From Taeniopygia guttata (taxonomy: Eukaryota > Chordata > Aves > Passeriformes > Estrildidae), in contig NC_133030.1 in NCBI RefSeq assembly GCF_048771995.1, positions 62,383,501 through 62,447,500 of the forward strand: a stretch of 64,000 bases of DNA, read 5' to 3'. The position numbers were made by a program, and so were the translations under genes. Shown piece after piece: positions 10,601-20,216 of the stretch; positions within the stretch are counted from its first letter, which is position 1, and each line of letters opens with the position of its first letter. The notes under the pieces are model-generated. The model saw only the letters and a program-made list of their open reading frames with translations, was not told where the DNA came from and did no database searches.

Positions 10601-11756
10601 TGGATACTCTGCTGGGAATCCCCATCCCTCCTGCAGAGCTGTCAGTGATAGGGGAACAAAAAAGAGAATGAGCATCGATAAATGAATAGTTTGCTCATTC
10701 ACTCCAAAATGAGCTCCCCCAGCCCCCATAAGGTATTTCAGTGGCCAAAATTCAACTTAGAGAACCAGGGAAAAGTGGAAAGAAAGCCCAGACTTCAATC
10801 CCTGTTTTCTCTGGAAGCAGGGAAAATATGGCCACATTCTCACCATGGAGAGGTAGAAACACTAGGGGATTGTTTCTGAGGCATGGGGGAATACATGGGG
10901 TAATGGTAATTTAAATAAATAAATGAATGGATAAATAAAAAGAAAACAATAAAAGGCACTAAAAGGTATTTCAGTATCTAAATATTTGAATAAGAGTCAT
11001 AGGAAATTTAAAGCAGAAAGGAAGTCATAAGGATGCTCAAGGCCAAACTACCATTCACAGGATCCTGGAATGGTTTGGGGTGGGAGGGACCCTCAAGATC
11101 AACTCATTCCACCCCCTACTATGGCAGGGACAACTTCCACCGTCCCAGGCTGCTCCAAGCCCTGTCCAACCTGGCCTTGGACACTTCCAGGGATCCAGGG
11201 GCAGCCACAGCTGCTCTGGGAATTCCATCCCAGCCAGGAATTCCCAGTTCTCAATCTCCCATCCATCCCTTCCCTCTGGCAGTGGGAGCCATTCCCTGTG
11301 TCCTGTCCCTCCATCCCTTGTCCCCAGTCCCTCTCCAGCTCTCCTGGAGCCCCTTCAGGCCCTGAGCTCTCCCTGGAGCTTCTCCTCTCCAGGGGAACAT
11401 TCCCAACTCTCCCAGAGGAGCTCCAGCCCTTGGCTTCCTCTGGGCTCACACCTACATTGGCACCACAAAATTTTGCTTAGGCATTAGAAAACCATCAGAG
11501 CCCCCAAAAAAAGCAGGGAGAAGGGAGGAAGCAGGGAGAAGGGAGGAAGAGGAAGCAGGCTGAGCTGTGCGTGCCCCTGCAGGTGACGGTGGAGTTCGCG
11601 GACGAGGTGCGCGTGTCGTTCATCTGCACCGAGGTGGATTGCAAGGTGGTGCACGAGTTCATCGGGGGCTACATCTTCCTGTCCACGCGGGCCAAGGACC
11701 AGAACGAGAGCCTGGACGAGGAGATGTTCTACAAACTGACCAGTGGCTGGGTGTGA
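1558..11756 (+). CDS. FERMT2: FERMT2 (kindlin-2), C-terminal 314 residues in 7 constitutive exons plus a microexon
   Basis: Kindlin-2 is a FERM-domain adaptor at focal adhesions. It binds the membrane-distal NPxY motif of integrin beta tails and cooperates with talin to activate integrins. Coding exons are 1558-1607, 3786-3910, 5222-5328, 5638-5859, (8154-8174 optional), 8643-8767, 9650-9791 and 11583-11756. Without the optional exon they give 314 residues, exactly the stretch from residue 367 to 680 of the 680-residue mammalian protein. In order they carry the end of the first F2 part, the PH domain inserted in F2 (about 380-476), the rest of F2, and the PTB-like F3 lobe. The integrin-contacting Gln-Trp pair (614/615 in the human register) is intact at 9762-9767. 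All junctions are GT-AG with matching phases. The N-terminal F0, F1 and first F2 part lie outside the left edge. Paralogues FERMT1 and FERMT3 are excluded from memory by the near-identity to kindlin-2 in F3. Confidence 0.97.
1608..3785 (+). other. FERMT2: FERMT2 intron with one clear CR1 fragment
   Basis: Contains a short CAAA-type run at 2437-2456 and a minus-oriented CR1 end at 2901-3120. Nothing else was recognised. Confidence 0.8.
2901..3120 (-). mobile_element. CR1 LINE 3' fragment
   Basis: Starts with gttttgggttgggatgg and continues through the CR1 3' block (caccttccactatcccag, cagccacagcttc, aatatcccatctaaa) in reverse orientation. 5'-truncated, as is usual for CR1. Confidence 0.9.
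3786..3910 (+). CDS. FERMT2: FERMT2 exon, residues 383-425 (PH domain, first half)
   Basis: Completes the split Lys and encodes [18 protein letters not shown] followed by the rest of the first PH strands through HQMNLRG. The basic Lys/Arg face of the first beta strands belongs to the phosphoinositide-binding side of kindlin PH domains. Acceptor tcctgcag, donor gtaaga; ends one base into a Gly codon. Confidence 0.96.
4148..4206 (-). mobile_element. Possible decayed CR1 3' end
   Basis: gagttggaggggacctt followed by cttgttccatccttcc resembles the last 60 bases of CR1 in reverse. Short and diverged. Confidence 0.4.
4660..4870 (-). mobile_element. CR1 LINE 3' fragment in FERMT2 intron
   Basis: aatcatggaacccctcaatgg, then tttgggttggaagggact and gggacaccttccactaaacc in reverse CR1 order. 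The distal half is diverged. Confidence 0.85.
5222..5328 (+). CDS. FERMT2: FERMT2 exon, residues 425-460 (PH domain, second half)
   Basis: Encodes [19 protein letters not shown] and continues to EIWLRCDN. Acceptor ctgcag, donor gtaagt. The exon ends on a codon boundary. Confidence 0.96.
5638..5859 (+). CDS. FERMT2: FERMT2 exon, residues 461-534 (PH helix and return to F2)
   Basis: Contains [18 protein letters not shown], the PH C-terminal helix, and ends [12 protein letters not shown]. It is 222 bases, in phase 0 at both ends, which permits the optional 21-base exon to follow without a frame change. A few residues (ETQ, SSYGMEV) differ from the human form I remember. Confidence 0.97.
5860..8153 (+). 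other. FERMT2: FERMT2 intron before the microexon
   Basis: 2.3 kb. An AT repeat (atatatatatagatatag and similar) lies at about 6760-6796 and a CR1 copy at 7619-7925. The last 180 bases are strongly pyrimidine-rich, with T runs at 8009-8025, 8092-8098 and 8111-8130, leading into the microexon acceptor. Confidence 0.8.
7619..7925 (-). mobile_element. CR1 LINE 3' fragment (subfamily with gatcagagtcca end)
   Basis: Reverse-oriented: cacggaatcacagaatatc, gatcagagtccagctcc, caggccatgcccattccc. This subfamily differs from most other copies here and matches the interrupted copy at 22229-22840. Confidence 0.85.
8154..8174 (+). CDS. FERMT2: FERMT2 optional 21-base microexon (PGYVRDL)
   Basis: A run of T/C over about 70 bases leads to cag at 8151-8153. 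Then come seven codons reading PGYVRDL and a consensus donor gtaagt at 8175. The exon is in phase 0 and would insert between residues Gln534 and Ile535. From memory, mammalian FERMT2 has isoforms with PGYIRDL at this point; the bird version differs by one conservative Ile/Val change. It is too short to be found by open-frame length. Whether this bird uses it was not tested. Confidence 0.82.
8643..8767 (+). CDS. FERMT2: FERMT2 exon, residues 535-576 (F2 end, F2-F3 link)
   Basis: Encodes [17 protein letters not shown] and ends [10 protein letters not shown] with the last codon split. The acceptor is unusually GC-rich (ccgcccgcag); donor gtgggt. The following intron holds the pentamer array. Confidence 0.97.
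8830..9510 (-). mobile_element. CR1 3' end split by an internal pentamer array
   Basis: 8830-8852 reads ccctggaatcatcatggaa, the tail of a reverse CR1. 9446-9510 reads gggtcggaagggacccc, then aaagatcacctcattcc and ctctgccatggg, the continuation of the same element. The roughly 590 bases between are variations on TTGGG, the motif that normally occurs once or twice at this point of CR1. Confidence 0.8.
8853..9445 (+). repeat. Pentamer minisatellite (TTGGG/TTGCC/TTGGA/TTGCA)n in FERMT2 intron
   Basis: Almost every fifth and sixth base is TT and the intervening triplets are GGG, GCC, GGA, GCA or GAG. Longer blocks such as ttgggttgaattgggttgcc recur, so there is higher-order structure. G-rich on the plus strand. 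It is free of stops in several frames on both strands merely because of the repeat. Confidence 0.95.
9650..9791 (+). CDS. FERMT2: FERMT2 exon, residues 576-623 (F3, integrin-binding QW)
   Basis: Encodes [18 protein letters not shown] and ends [11 protein letters not shown]. The Gln-Trp pair required for integrin beta binding in kindlin-2 is coded at 9762-9767. Acceptor ctctgccag, donor gtgaga. Confidence 0.97.
9856..10142 (-). mobile_element. CR1 LINE 3' fragment in FERMT2 last intron
   Basis: Reverse CR1 from tggtttgggttgggatgg through ccaggggcagccacagc to ctctcctggagccccttc. One of the better preserved copies. Confidence 0.92.
11056..11455 (-). mobile_element. CR1 LINE 3' fragment, about 400 bases
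   Basis: Reverse CR1 from ctggaatggtttggggtg through the cagccacagctgctctgg block to gagctctccctggagc. It reaches further toward the CR1 5' side than most copies here. Confidence 0.9.
11583..11756 (+). CDS. FERMT2: FERMT2 terminal coding exon, residues 624-680 and stop
   Basis: Encodes [18 protein letters not shown] through [12 protein letters not shown] and TGA at 11754-11756. These are the last strands and C-terminal helix of the PTB-like F3 lobe. Acceptor cccctgcag. Confidence 0.98.
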   Translation: MTVEFADEVRVSFICTEVDCKVVHEFIGGYIFLSTRAKDQNESLDEEMFYKLTSGWV

Positions 11757-11841
11757 GCCCCGCCAGCCTCGCCCTGCAGGAACCCCCATGGCCATATTCA
11801 TCTTTAACTTTCCAAAGCTGTCCTTTGAGATAATGCTGCTT

Positions 11842-11847
11842 AATAAA
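11842..11847 (+). terminator. FERMT2: FERMT2 proximal poly(A) signal AATAAA
   Basis: Canonical hexamer 86 bases after the stop, directly before a long T tract that could act as the downstream U-rich element. Confidence 0.5.
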
Positions 11848-11865
11848 GTAAGCTTGAAATGTATC

Positions 11866-12024
11866 TTTTTTTTTTTTTTTTTAACAATTGGATTTTTGGT
11901 TGGGTTTTTTTTTGTTGGTTTTTTTGCTTTTTTTTTTGTTGGTTTTCTTTTTTTTTTGTTTTTTTTTTTTTGTTTTTTTTTTTTTTTTTTTTTTTTTTGG
12001 TTTTTGGGTTTTTTGGTTTTTTTT
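11866..12024 (+). repeat. Interrupted poly(T) tract in FERMT2 3' UTR
   Basis: About 160 bases of T runs broken by GG, GGG, C and single A/C bases. In the mRNA this would be one very long U tract. Length is likely polymorphic and error-prone in assembly. Confidence 0.9.
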
Positions 12025-12749
12025 GCATTACCAGACCAGTTAATCTGTGTGCACTAATGAGCACTTCTGTTAATTTGCTATAACCAGACTGTGTCTGGGC
12101 AGGGTGACGGTGACCCACAGATCCAGACTCCGATGGGCAGATCAGGATAAAGATTTAACTGACTTTAAAAAGCCAATTTTTGAAGAGAACTCTAAGCCAT
12201 CTTCTTGTAAAGCCATCCAGGGCTAACCTATATGAAGTCTATTTATCATGTTTAATGCATGAGTGTTTTATTTTCTTTTTTTGTGTGTTTTTATTCTGTA
12301 CATTTGACCTGTTTGAAGTCATCCATCTCTCCTCTCACACTACACCAGGACTCTGAAGGTGCCTGACATGACTTTGAGGATAGTTTTGTGTGGCCTCGAA
12401 GATGATCTTCTGTTAGTCTGTTATAGCTTGGTTTTATTTGTTTAACTTGCCTTTTGATAATCATTTATATTGTCTTTTTTTTAAATTTTATTTGTACACC
12501 GTATTGTATTATGACACTTTTAGTATTCACCAGCATAGTCACTGTTCTGCCTCTGATATGCAAATTTTTTCATTACGATATGAAGTAAAAGGTTTATGAA
12601 GTAAAGGTTTTTGTGTAACTAATGTAAAAAAACCACAAATTTTATAAAGTTGTACAGTTTTTGTAACTAGTCTCACAAGCCAGCTAGGATATTGCATAGA
12701 TCAGCAGTAACTGTAGGATGTCTGGAAGGGGTACGGGGACAAACCAAGG

Positions 12750-12755
12750 AATAAA
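12750..12755 (+). terminator. FERMT2: FERMT2 distal poly(A) signal AATAAA
   Basis: Canonical hexamer about 1 kb past the stop, at the end of the AT-rich untranslated region and before the first downstream CR1 copy. Confidence 0.55.
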
Positions 12756-13193
12756 AAACCCACAAAAACCACAATTTTAGTCCAGTAAATTTTAATCTAA
12801 GTTAAAGGGGATTCCAGGGCTGTGCCACAACACCCTCAGCAGCTGATACCTGGGGCCAGGACTGCCAGTTTCATTAAGCCATTCCCACATTAACGCTAAC
12901 AAGGAGGGATCCTGTGCCCACCTAATGCCAAGGAATATCCAGTGTTGCGTTCCCATAGTCCGTGGTATCAAGGCTATGTTCAAATACATTTTATTTTAAA
13001 TAAAGGTCAAATCTTCTAGTTAACATTCAGCTGCCACTCCTGGTTTTTGGGGTCTACTTGTGCTATGGAAAAGCCATAAACAACTCCATAGGATGGAGCC
13101 ATCCCATGCCAGCCCTGGGCTCCATCCTGCTGCCTTATCCCAAGTTGGCTGAAACAAATGCCACCAAAAAGCAACAAAAAGTTAGAAAATTCT

Positions 13194-13530
13194 CAAATGG
13201 TTTTGGGTTGTAAAAGGCCTTAAAGCTCAGCTTGTTTCAGCTCCTGCCAAGGGCAGGGACACCTTCCACTATCCTGAGGTGCTCCAATCCCTGTCCAGCC
13301 TGGCCTTAGACACTTCCAGGGATCCAGGGGCAGCCACAGCTTCTCTGGGCACCCTGTGCCAGCCCCTCCCCACCCTCCCAGCCAGGAATTCCTTCCCAAT
13401 CTCCCATCCATCCCTGCCCTCTGGCAGTGGGAAGCCATTCCCTGTGTGCTGTTACTCCAGGCCCTTGTCCAAGTCCCTCTCCAGCTCTCCTGGAGTCCCC
13501 ATTAGGTCCCCTGTAGATCCCACTCCCTAC
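13194..13530 (-). mobile_element. CR1 LINE 3' fragment, first part of a CR1 pair
   Basis: Reverse CR1 from ggttttgggttgtaaaagg through ctctggcagtgggaagcc to ctctcctggagtcccc. Directly followed by the second CR1 at 13543. The same junction occurs at 28797-29215. Confidence 0.9.
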
Positions 13531-13542
13531 CCAGGCAGTGGG

Positions 13543-13770
13543 AATCACAGGATCTAAGCTGAACTCGCCACTAAACCATGTCCCAAACTGCCACATCCAC
13601 AAAGCTTTTACATCCCTCCAGTGGCTCCACTGCTACCCTGGGCAGCCTGTTCCAGTGCCTGGCCATCCATTCCACCAAGGAATTTCCCCTCATATCCCCC
13701 AATATTTCCTCCAATAGCCAACCTAAACCTTCCCTGGCATAAATCCATCTCCCCATGTCCACACTGCTCC
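13543..13770 (-). mobile_element. CR1 LINE 3' fragment of a second subfamily
   Basis: aatcacaggatctaagc, then ccacatccacaaagc, ctgggcagcctgttccag and agccaacctaaaccttcc, in reverse CR1 order. Different subfamily from its left neighbour. Confidence 0.85.
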
Positions 13771-14019
13771 TTTCACACCACATGCCCCAGCACTGGCTGC
13801 ACCCTTGCTCCATAAACTCCAGGATAAAGAAGGGGTGGCCTGGTGGGGCTGGGCAATTCCTCCCACTCCAACAGCAGCACCCAGGACATGCCAGGGATGC
13901 TCCCAATCCTGCCCCACACCTCCAGGCTCCTTCTTTGGGATGCAGCAAGTCCGGGCAGCTCCGAGGCACGCGAGGAGGGCGGTGAGCACGCTCCTGGCAG
14001 GCAGCACCCCGAGCTCACC

Positions 14020-14406
14020 TGTGGCAGGCACATTCTTCTCTCTCTCAGAATTTTTTCATAGAGGAACACGGAGGAAAGAAAGAGAAAACAATTTCTAATT
14101 CTGCTCCTTGTTTTTCCCATGTGGAATGTGTTTGGAGAATTGTTTACCTGGGGTGAGTGCTTGGTTGGATTCTGGTGAGGATTGTGTGAGCCTGATGGCC
14201 AATCCAACCCACCTGGGGCTGGGCTCTCCAGAGAGGGTCACAAGTTGTGAGCTAGATATGGTAGTTTAAAAAAGTAGGTTTGTAGTTTTAGTATCTCCTT
14301 TAAATAATATATTAATGTATTTTAGCATAGTTATAATAAAGAAATCATTCAGCCTTCTGGAGTCAGACATCAGCATTTCTTCCCACCGGGTTCACCTGCA
14401 TTTACA
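14020..14406 (+). mobile_element. Solo LTR of an avian endogenous retrovirus, plus orientation
   Basis: Fossil LTR of about 387 bases beginning TGTGGCAGGCACATTC and ending about TTTACA, with an AATAAA-type signal followed by gaaatcattcagcc. No retroviral gene lies beside it. The exact right end is uncertain because its inverted partner shares three further bases (ATA). No flanking target duplication was recognised. Family not assigned beyond LTR retrovirus. Confidence 0.8.
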
Positions 14407-14679
14407 ATACTCAGCAGCAACGCTGGAACAGCTCCAAAGCCACGTGTGTGATGGGCATGGCTCCCTGGAAAACATTCACCTCCTATTGCCCAGCCTGGGG
14501 TTGGGCAGGATGGGGAGCTGAAAAGATGGATCCAGTGCCCTGTCTGTCTGTCTGTCCCCAGGCACTGCTGCAGGGCTCAGCCTGGGTGGAGCTGGGGGAG
14601 GTGAGAGGCAGGAAACGCTGAGCAGAAAGAGGAGCTGGGGAAGAGCCATGGGAAGGCAGAGGCTGCTGTCCACCACTAT
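14407..14679. other. Spacer between the inverted LTRs
   Basis: 273 bases of GC-rich sequence with a short CTGT run at about 14541-14556. No retroviral gene remnant was recognised. Confidence 0.6.
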
Positions 14680-15061
14680 TGTAAATGCAGGTGAACTTAG
14701 AGGGAAGAAATGATGTCTGACTCCAGTTCAGAAGGCTGAATGATTTCTTTATTATAATTATACTATAATACATTCATATGCTATTTAAAGGAGATACTAA
14801 AACTACAAACCTACTTTTTCTAACTACTATATCTAACAACTCCTGACCCTCTCTCTCATCCAGCCCCAGGTGGGTTGGATTGGCCATCAGGCTCAAACAA
14901 TCCTCACCAGAATCCAACCAAGCACTCACCCCAGGGAAACAATTCTCCATGCACATTCCACATGAGAAAAACAAGGAGCAGAATTAGAAATTGTTTTCTT
15001 TCTTTCCTCCGTGTTCCTCTATGAAAAAAATCCTGAGAGAGAGAAGAATGTGCTTGTGACA
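14680..15061 (-). mobile_element. Solo LTR of the same family, minus orientation
   Basis: Reverse complement of the 14020-14406 LTR along its whole length, with only scattered differences: begins tgtaaatgcaggtgaac and ends gaatgtgcttgtgaca. It is separated from its partner by 273 bases. Fossil, with no coding region attached. Confidence 0.8.
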
Positions 15062-16498
15062 AACCACAGCCCTTACCCATGTGGGCCCCCCGAGGGTGGG
15101 AAGCGGTGCTGGAGCTGCACAGGGGTCACAGGGGGTTCGAGGTGATCCAAAGGAGTTTTCCAAGAGTTGTCTGCTGGGTTTTCCAGGATCTTTCCTAGAT
15201 GAAAACTTCCTTTCTCCTTGGATGAAAAGATGCAAGTGGTAATGAGAAGTTGGAGCGGGGTAAAAAATGCTGTGGTTCTCCTAAAATCTGGAGGAACACC
15301 AGATAAAACACGGCACAGATGGGAGTGGCCACAGGCTGAGGATGGACAGGGGTGAGGAGGAAGCGTGAGGAGCACACTGGAAAAGGGATTGAGGAGGGAA
15401 ATGATGAGAGCTGGAGCCCACGGGAAGGGAAGGATGATCCTACTCAGGGACAGGCAGCAGAGAGGACAAGGAGGTTTGTGGTTGTTTGCTCCATGATCCT
15501 GAGCCAAAGGAAAACCAGGATGTGGTGAGCACAGAGGGTTTAGAGGGTTTCCAGTGATGTGGGAAGCACAGGCCAGGTGGGTTTGGGGTGTCTGGGCATC
15601 AAACCCAGCAGCAGAGGATGAGGAGGGTCTTGGCAAGACAAGGCACAGCCAGTCCCAGTTCCTGCAGCTCCAGCACTGGAAGAAGACACGGAGATTTCTT
15701 TTGCTGACACAGGGAAATCTGGCTGTGGTTGTTTCTTTTGAGTAATCAAATGAGTAATCCAAATGAAAACCCAAACCAAAACCCAGGAGAAGCCAGCCTG
15801 TGGGTGTCCCCATCCCCCGGGGTGACTCAGCCTCAGGGAGGAAAAGCTGTGACTGCCTGGCATCCACAAACCCGTCCTGTGCCTGGGAAAGAGGAATTAT
15901 TTCCAACTTCCAGTAGTAAGCACATGATGGGGAGGGAGAGTCAAAGCCAACAGGGCTGCCCCAATCTCCATTTAACAAAAAAAGTGGCAGAGATGCCTGA
16001 AAATGGGACACCTCCAGCTCTCCAACAGCAGCAGGGCCAGGGGGATGATGCTCCTCCCTTGCTGACCCCGCTCCAGGACCTTGAGGAGGGGAAAAGGAAA
16101 AAATAAATCACTTTTTGGCAAGGTTCTGATGCAAACCGGCTGCCAGGCTGAACATGCAGCAGGGGATTGGGATGCCTGTGTGAGCCAGGCATGGCCTGGG
16201 GGGTCGGCTGGGATTCCTACAGCGTTTTAAGCCCCAAGTAATTTAATACCTTGCAGATGGGCGAGTCCCGGAGTGGGTTTGGAGAGGGATCGGCGGAGTT
16301 TCGGATGCGGGAGAGGTTTGAAGACGCACAGATATTTTTTAAAAGCAGCAATAAAAGAAACATCTCCCCAGCAGGGCTGTCCCCTGCAGCAGGGAGGGGG
16401 TGAGAGGTGGGTATGGAGACATCCTGCTGACAGGAATTGATGAAAAAGGGACATTTGGGGAAGCTGCTGGTTTGTGGGGAGGGCAATCACTGCCCATC

Positions 16499-16638
16499 CT
16501 TGGAAATTTTCAAGGTTACATGGGGATGGGGCTTGGAACAACCTGGGATAGTGGAAGGTGTCCCTGCCCTTGGCTGAGGGTTGGAAGGAGATGATGTTTA
16601 AGGTCCTTTCCAACCCAAAACATCCCATGACTGCGATT
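16499..16638 (+). mobile_element. CR1 LINE 3' end
   Basis: Forward CR1: gcttggaacaacctggg, atagtggaaggtgtccc, taaggtcctttccaaccc. Only the last 140 bases are left. Confidence 0.85.
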
Positions 16639-18557
16639 TTCTGACACAAATAGGTTCCCAAGCTTTCCAAAAGGAGCTGGGTTATTCCCTCCACCAAAAC
16701 ACGCGGGTTTCCAAAAGCCCTCCCGCCCTGGGATCGCCGCCCCAGGGGCTTTCCTGTGGTGGGCAGGGGCTGAAAAAAGCTCCTGAAATTATTCTGTAGT
16801 AAACCCAAGGGGGATGAGTCACTGCACACTGGAGCCTTTCCAGCCCTCAGGCCGGGAAGGGGCTCCTGGGTGGTCAACAGCACTTCCCTGGCTGGGAGCA
16901 AGGACATCTCCCAAATTCCCGGCGAGAGCTTCACCCGACCTTGCCCTGCTTTGTCCGACCTCTCCAAGCCCCTCGTGGGGTTGAGCATCCCAGGGCTGGG
17001 ATCAGCAGCACCCACCCCACAGAGGGACCCTCTGAGGGTGCTCAGGACCAGCAGGGATTTTCCTGGAATTGATCAGGGATGCAGGAAAGCCAGACCTGGT
17101 GTCGCCAGAGCCAGGATCCAGCGCAGAGCTGCAACCACACACGGATGTGGATGTGCCTGGCTCTGTCTGGCCTCATTTCCCAGGTGTATTATCCCTCATC
17201 TCCGATGCAGGAAGGGATGGTGAGGATCCGAAGCTCTCCGGAGTGACAGCATCAGGAGTGCTTTAATGGGTCTCATTAAATCCGGGCGGATCAGTGACCG
17301 CACTCCAAACCTTTCTGGAGACCAGTGGGGATTTTATTTGTTTGCTTTCAGTCTCACAAGAGCCCCGGGTGCTTTGATTTGCAGCCCTGAGGCACTAAAC
17401 AGATAAAAGATCCATAAATATCTGCTGGATGTTATAGATCTGAAACAAATAAAGTGCCCCCCCTGCTCCCAGCTCTTCCCATAAGCACCAGTGCAGTGCT
17501 TACCCTGCTCCCGTTTCCATCGGCATCCCAGCCTTCCCTTTGAAATCCCCTGCATCCCTCCAGCTGTTCCACATATTTCAGGCTTCAGTCTCCCCCCAGG
17601 AACTGCTCCTTTGGTTTCCCTTAAGCTCTCCCGTCTGGTTTTCATAACTCCAGCATGCAAACGGGGACTTTTCCCAGGCCAAAGGTCTGTGATCCCTCGG
17701 GATGCAAACCTGGATCCTCCCCTGCTGATGGGCTGTGGGGGCAGAGGATGGGAAACTCCAGTTTAAGAAAGACTTGAAATCCCAACATGCCAAATTCGTC
17801 CCAGAAAAGCTGCCAGGGAGCTCACATCAGTGTGATCAGCATTTGATCTGATCAGAGGAAGAGGTTGTGGAGCTGCATTTCAGTTTTTCTTTTTTTAGCT
17901 TGACACAGGAGCAGCAAAATATTTCCCAAATTCCCAAGTGGCTCAGAAAGGCCAATCCTATATTTCACAGTGGCTCAAATAGGCAGGAACCTGTCAGATA
18001 CTGAAATCATTCAGAAAATTTTCCCTTTGATCCCCAGCTAGGACAAAGAGCTGGTAACAGAGCTCCCCTGTGCTGTCAGCTCCTGGTGAAGCTGCAGATT
18101 CCCAGCTGGTGGGAAGCCTCTGCTTGGAAAACTCCCACTCCTCCTCCCCTGAGAATGCAGCAGTTTGAGCAAATAAAGCATTTGCTCTGGGTTTTATTTT
18201 TGGCTTTTTGTCAACAGCTGGTCTGTCCCTAATGAGTGAGCTGGGCTTTGATTTCCTGCCTGGAGAAGGGGGTGAGAAATGGGAGAGGATCTGGGTTAGA
18301 AATTTGACTCACACCAGTGATCCCAGCTGGGATTTACTCCGATTAGTCCTTTGCCTGGGGACATGTCCCAAAGGGAGGCCCTGGAACAGCTCAGGAACAA
18401 GCATTAGGGGCCACAGGGGAATGCAGGGTGCCCAGAGAAAGAGAAGCTCCCTGATCCCAGGCTGTCCAAGGAAAGGCACTGCACTGCCCTCCACACTGGG
18501 CTCAGGGAATGGGATGACAGTGGCTCTGCTGTTCCCCTTCTGCAATTCCTTAATCTT

Positions 18558-18795
18558 CATCACAGAACCCCAGAATGGTTTGAGTTCAAAGTGGCCTTAA
18601 ATTCCATCTTATTCCATGGGCAGGGCCACCTTCCACTATCCCAGCTTGCTCAGAGCTCCATCTGACCTGGCACCAAAAACTGCCAGGGATGGGGCAGCCA
18701 CAGTTTCTCTGGGAAACCTGTGCCAGGGCCTCACCACCCTCACAGGCAGGCATTTTTTCCCAATATCCCATCTAAACTTGCCCTCTTTTCCACAT
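18558..18795 (-). mobile_element. CR1 LINE 3' fragment
   Basis: Reverse CR1 from cacagaaccccagaatgg through ggggcagccacagtttc to atcccatctaaacttgcc. Confidence 0.9.
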
Positions 18796-20216
18796 CTGCT
18801 TTTATTTCAGAGCATTTGAGCCCACTGAGCTCAAGTTTGAGCTCTCCCCCACTAGTGGGAGATGGGATGCTGGTCCCAGTGGAATGAGCCCATCTAATTC
18901 CTGCTCACCCAGGGGCAGGGATGGGCAGACCTCACATGGGAAAAAGCAGGTTCCTGTTATCCATAATGGCTCTCAGCAGATTTAGGCAGGAGGGCAAATG
19001 TGACCTTGAGGAAAGGGGTTTGTGAGTTTTGCTTTTCCCCTAACGAGGCAGTGAGGGTGAGGAGAGTTCTTGGGAATGGCAAACCTGGAGAGAAGCCTGT
19101 CCAACCTTCCAGAGGGACAGAGCTACCCCGAGGCCGCCTCCAGCCACCATCCATGCTGTGTCCCACTCTGGGTGGCCCTCTGGAGGGACCACATCTGATT
19201 CACATCATCTCCCAGCTGAAAACCCTGTGCCAGACCCTTCCAAGGATGCAGCCTTACAGCCTGGGGCTCCTTGGAGCTCAGGAAGAGCTGCAGGGTCCTG
19301 TGGGCAGCTGCTTTATCTCCTGAATGTTTTTCCTCTTCCCATAAACTGGAGGAGAGGGTGGGAATGTGTCTGAGACAGGGAAATGATGGTAAGGAGAGAG
19401 AGGGATGTAAATCTTGCCAAGCACAGAAGTGACAGCTCCTGGAAGAGAACTGGAGTGAGAGCAGGGAATGTTGCTGGTGGGAGAATGTGGAGATGAAGAG
19501 CCAGGATGCCACAGCAAGGGTGGATGTGCCCCTGGCACAGCGTGGAGCACAGGGAAGAGCCTGGCCCCACATTGTCACAGATGTCCACAGGGCCTGGAAA
19601 TGAGAGCACCTGGAACCTTCAAGTCTCCAATTGTCCTTCAAGCCCTCTGTGACCAAGTCAATCCAGATGATGCCATTTATTAGGCAGAGTTCAAAACCAG
19701 CCCTGTGGGATTTCCTGCCTGTCCTTCCTCCCCTACAACTGTGCCACAAGGTAAGAGAAAGGGGGAAAAGCTCATAAAGCAGAATTAAGGCAAGATGCTC
19801 AATAGAGCATCCCTGATTAATCATTTTCCCTTCATTTTGAGGAACCCCCCATCCTCTCCTGGTCCACACACCCCAAAGCAGAGCTCACCTTTCCCATCCC
19901 AAGCATGCAACACCAGTAAGCTCTCCGAGGTACGCTGGGCTTCATTAAATCCAGGTCACTACATTCCAGGGAAGCACTCAGGCACAGGCAGGGATCTCTC
20001 ACTGTCTGCACGGCTGCAGGAGCAGCTCCAGGCACGGAAGAAGCTGAAATCTGATGTATAATGACTCCACCTAGAGGGAAAAGGGAATGGGAGAGAAGGG
20101 CCACGGGTGAGCACAGCAGGACTGAGCACGTTCCGATCCTGGAACAGAGGAGGGATCGCTGCCTGGCCACAGGGATGGACACTGGGACAACAGTGGCATG
20201 ATCACAGAATTGTGGC

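Larger units (their letters stand above)
9792..11582 (+). other. FERMT2: FERMT2 last intron
   Basis: Contains two reverse CR1 copies (9856-10142 and 11056-11455) and, between them, AT-rich sequence with aaataaataaatgaatgg at about 10913-10930. Purine-rich agggaggaagcagggagaag runs precede the final acceptor. Confidence 0.8.
11757..12770 (+). other. FERMT2: FERMT2 3' untranslated region (end estimated)
   Basis: Follows the TGA. Two AATAAA signals are visible, 11842-11847 only 86 bases past the stop and 12750-12755, so short and long 3' ends are possible. A T-rich tract occupies 11866-12024. The remainder is AT-rich single-copy-looking sequence up to the distal signal, and a third AATAAA at 12999-13004 is also possible. 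The end is inferred from the signal only. Confidence 0.65.

Noticed and set aside
13543-13770. CRISPR-like or satellite repeats.
   Set aside because: Repeated blocks in the window are dispersed CR1 copies with variable spacing in a eukaryotic genome, not an array with spacers.
15120-15145. tRNA-like ggttcga box.
   Set aside because: Only the ggttcga string is present; no acceptor stem or A box at the right distance.
16227-17015. 262-codon minus-strand open frame.
   Set aside because: Runs across a CR1 3' end and GC-rich intergenic DNA; no domain.
19123-19869. 248-codon minus-strand open frame in the intergenic region.
   Set aside because: Low-information composition, no recognisable family, no splice or promoter context seen.
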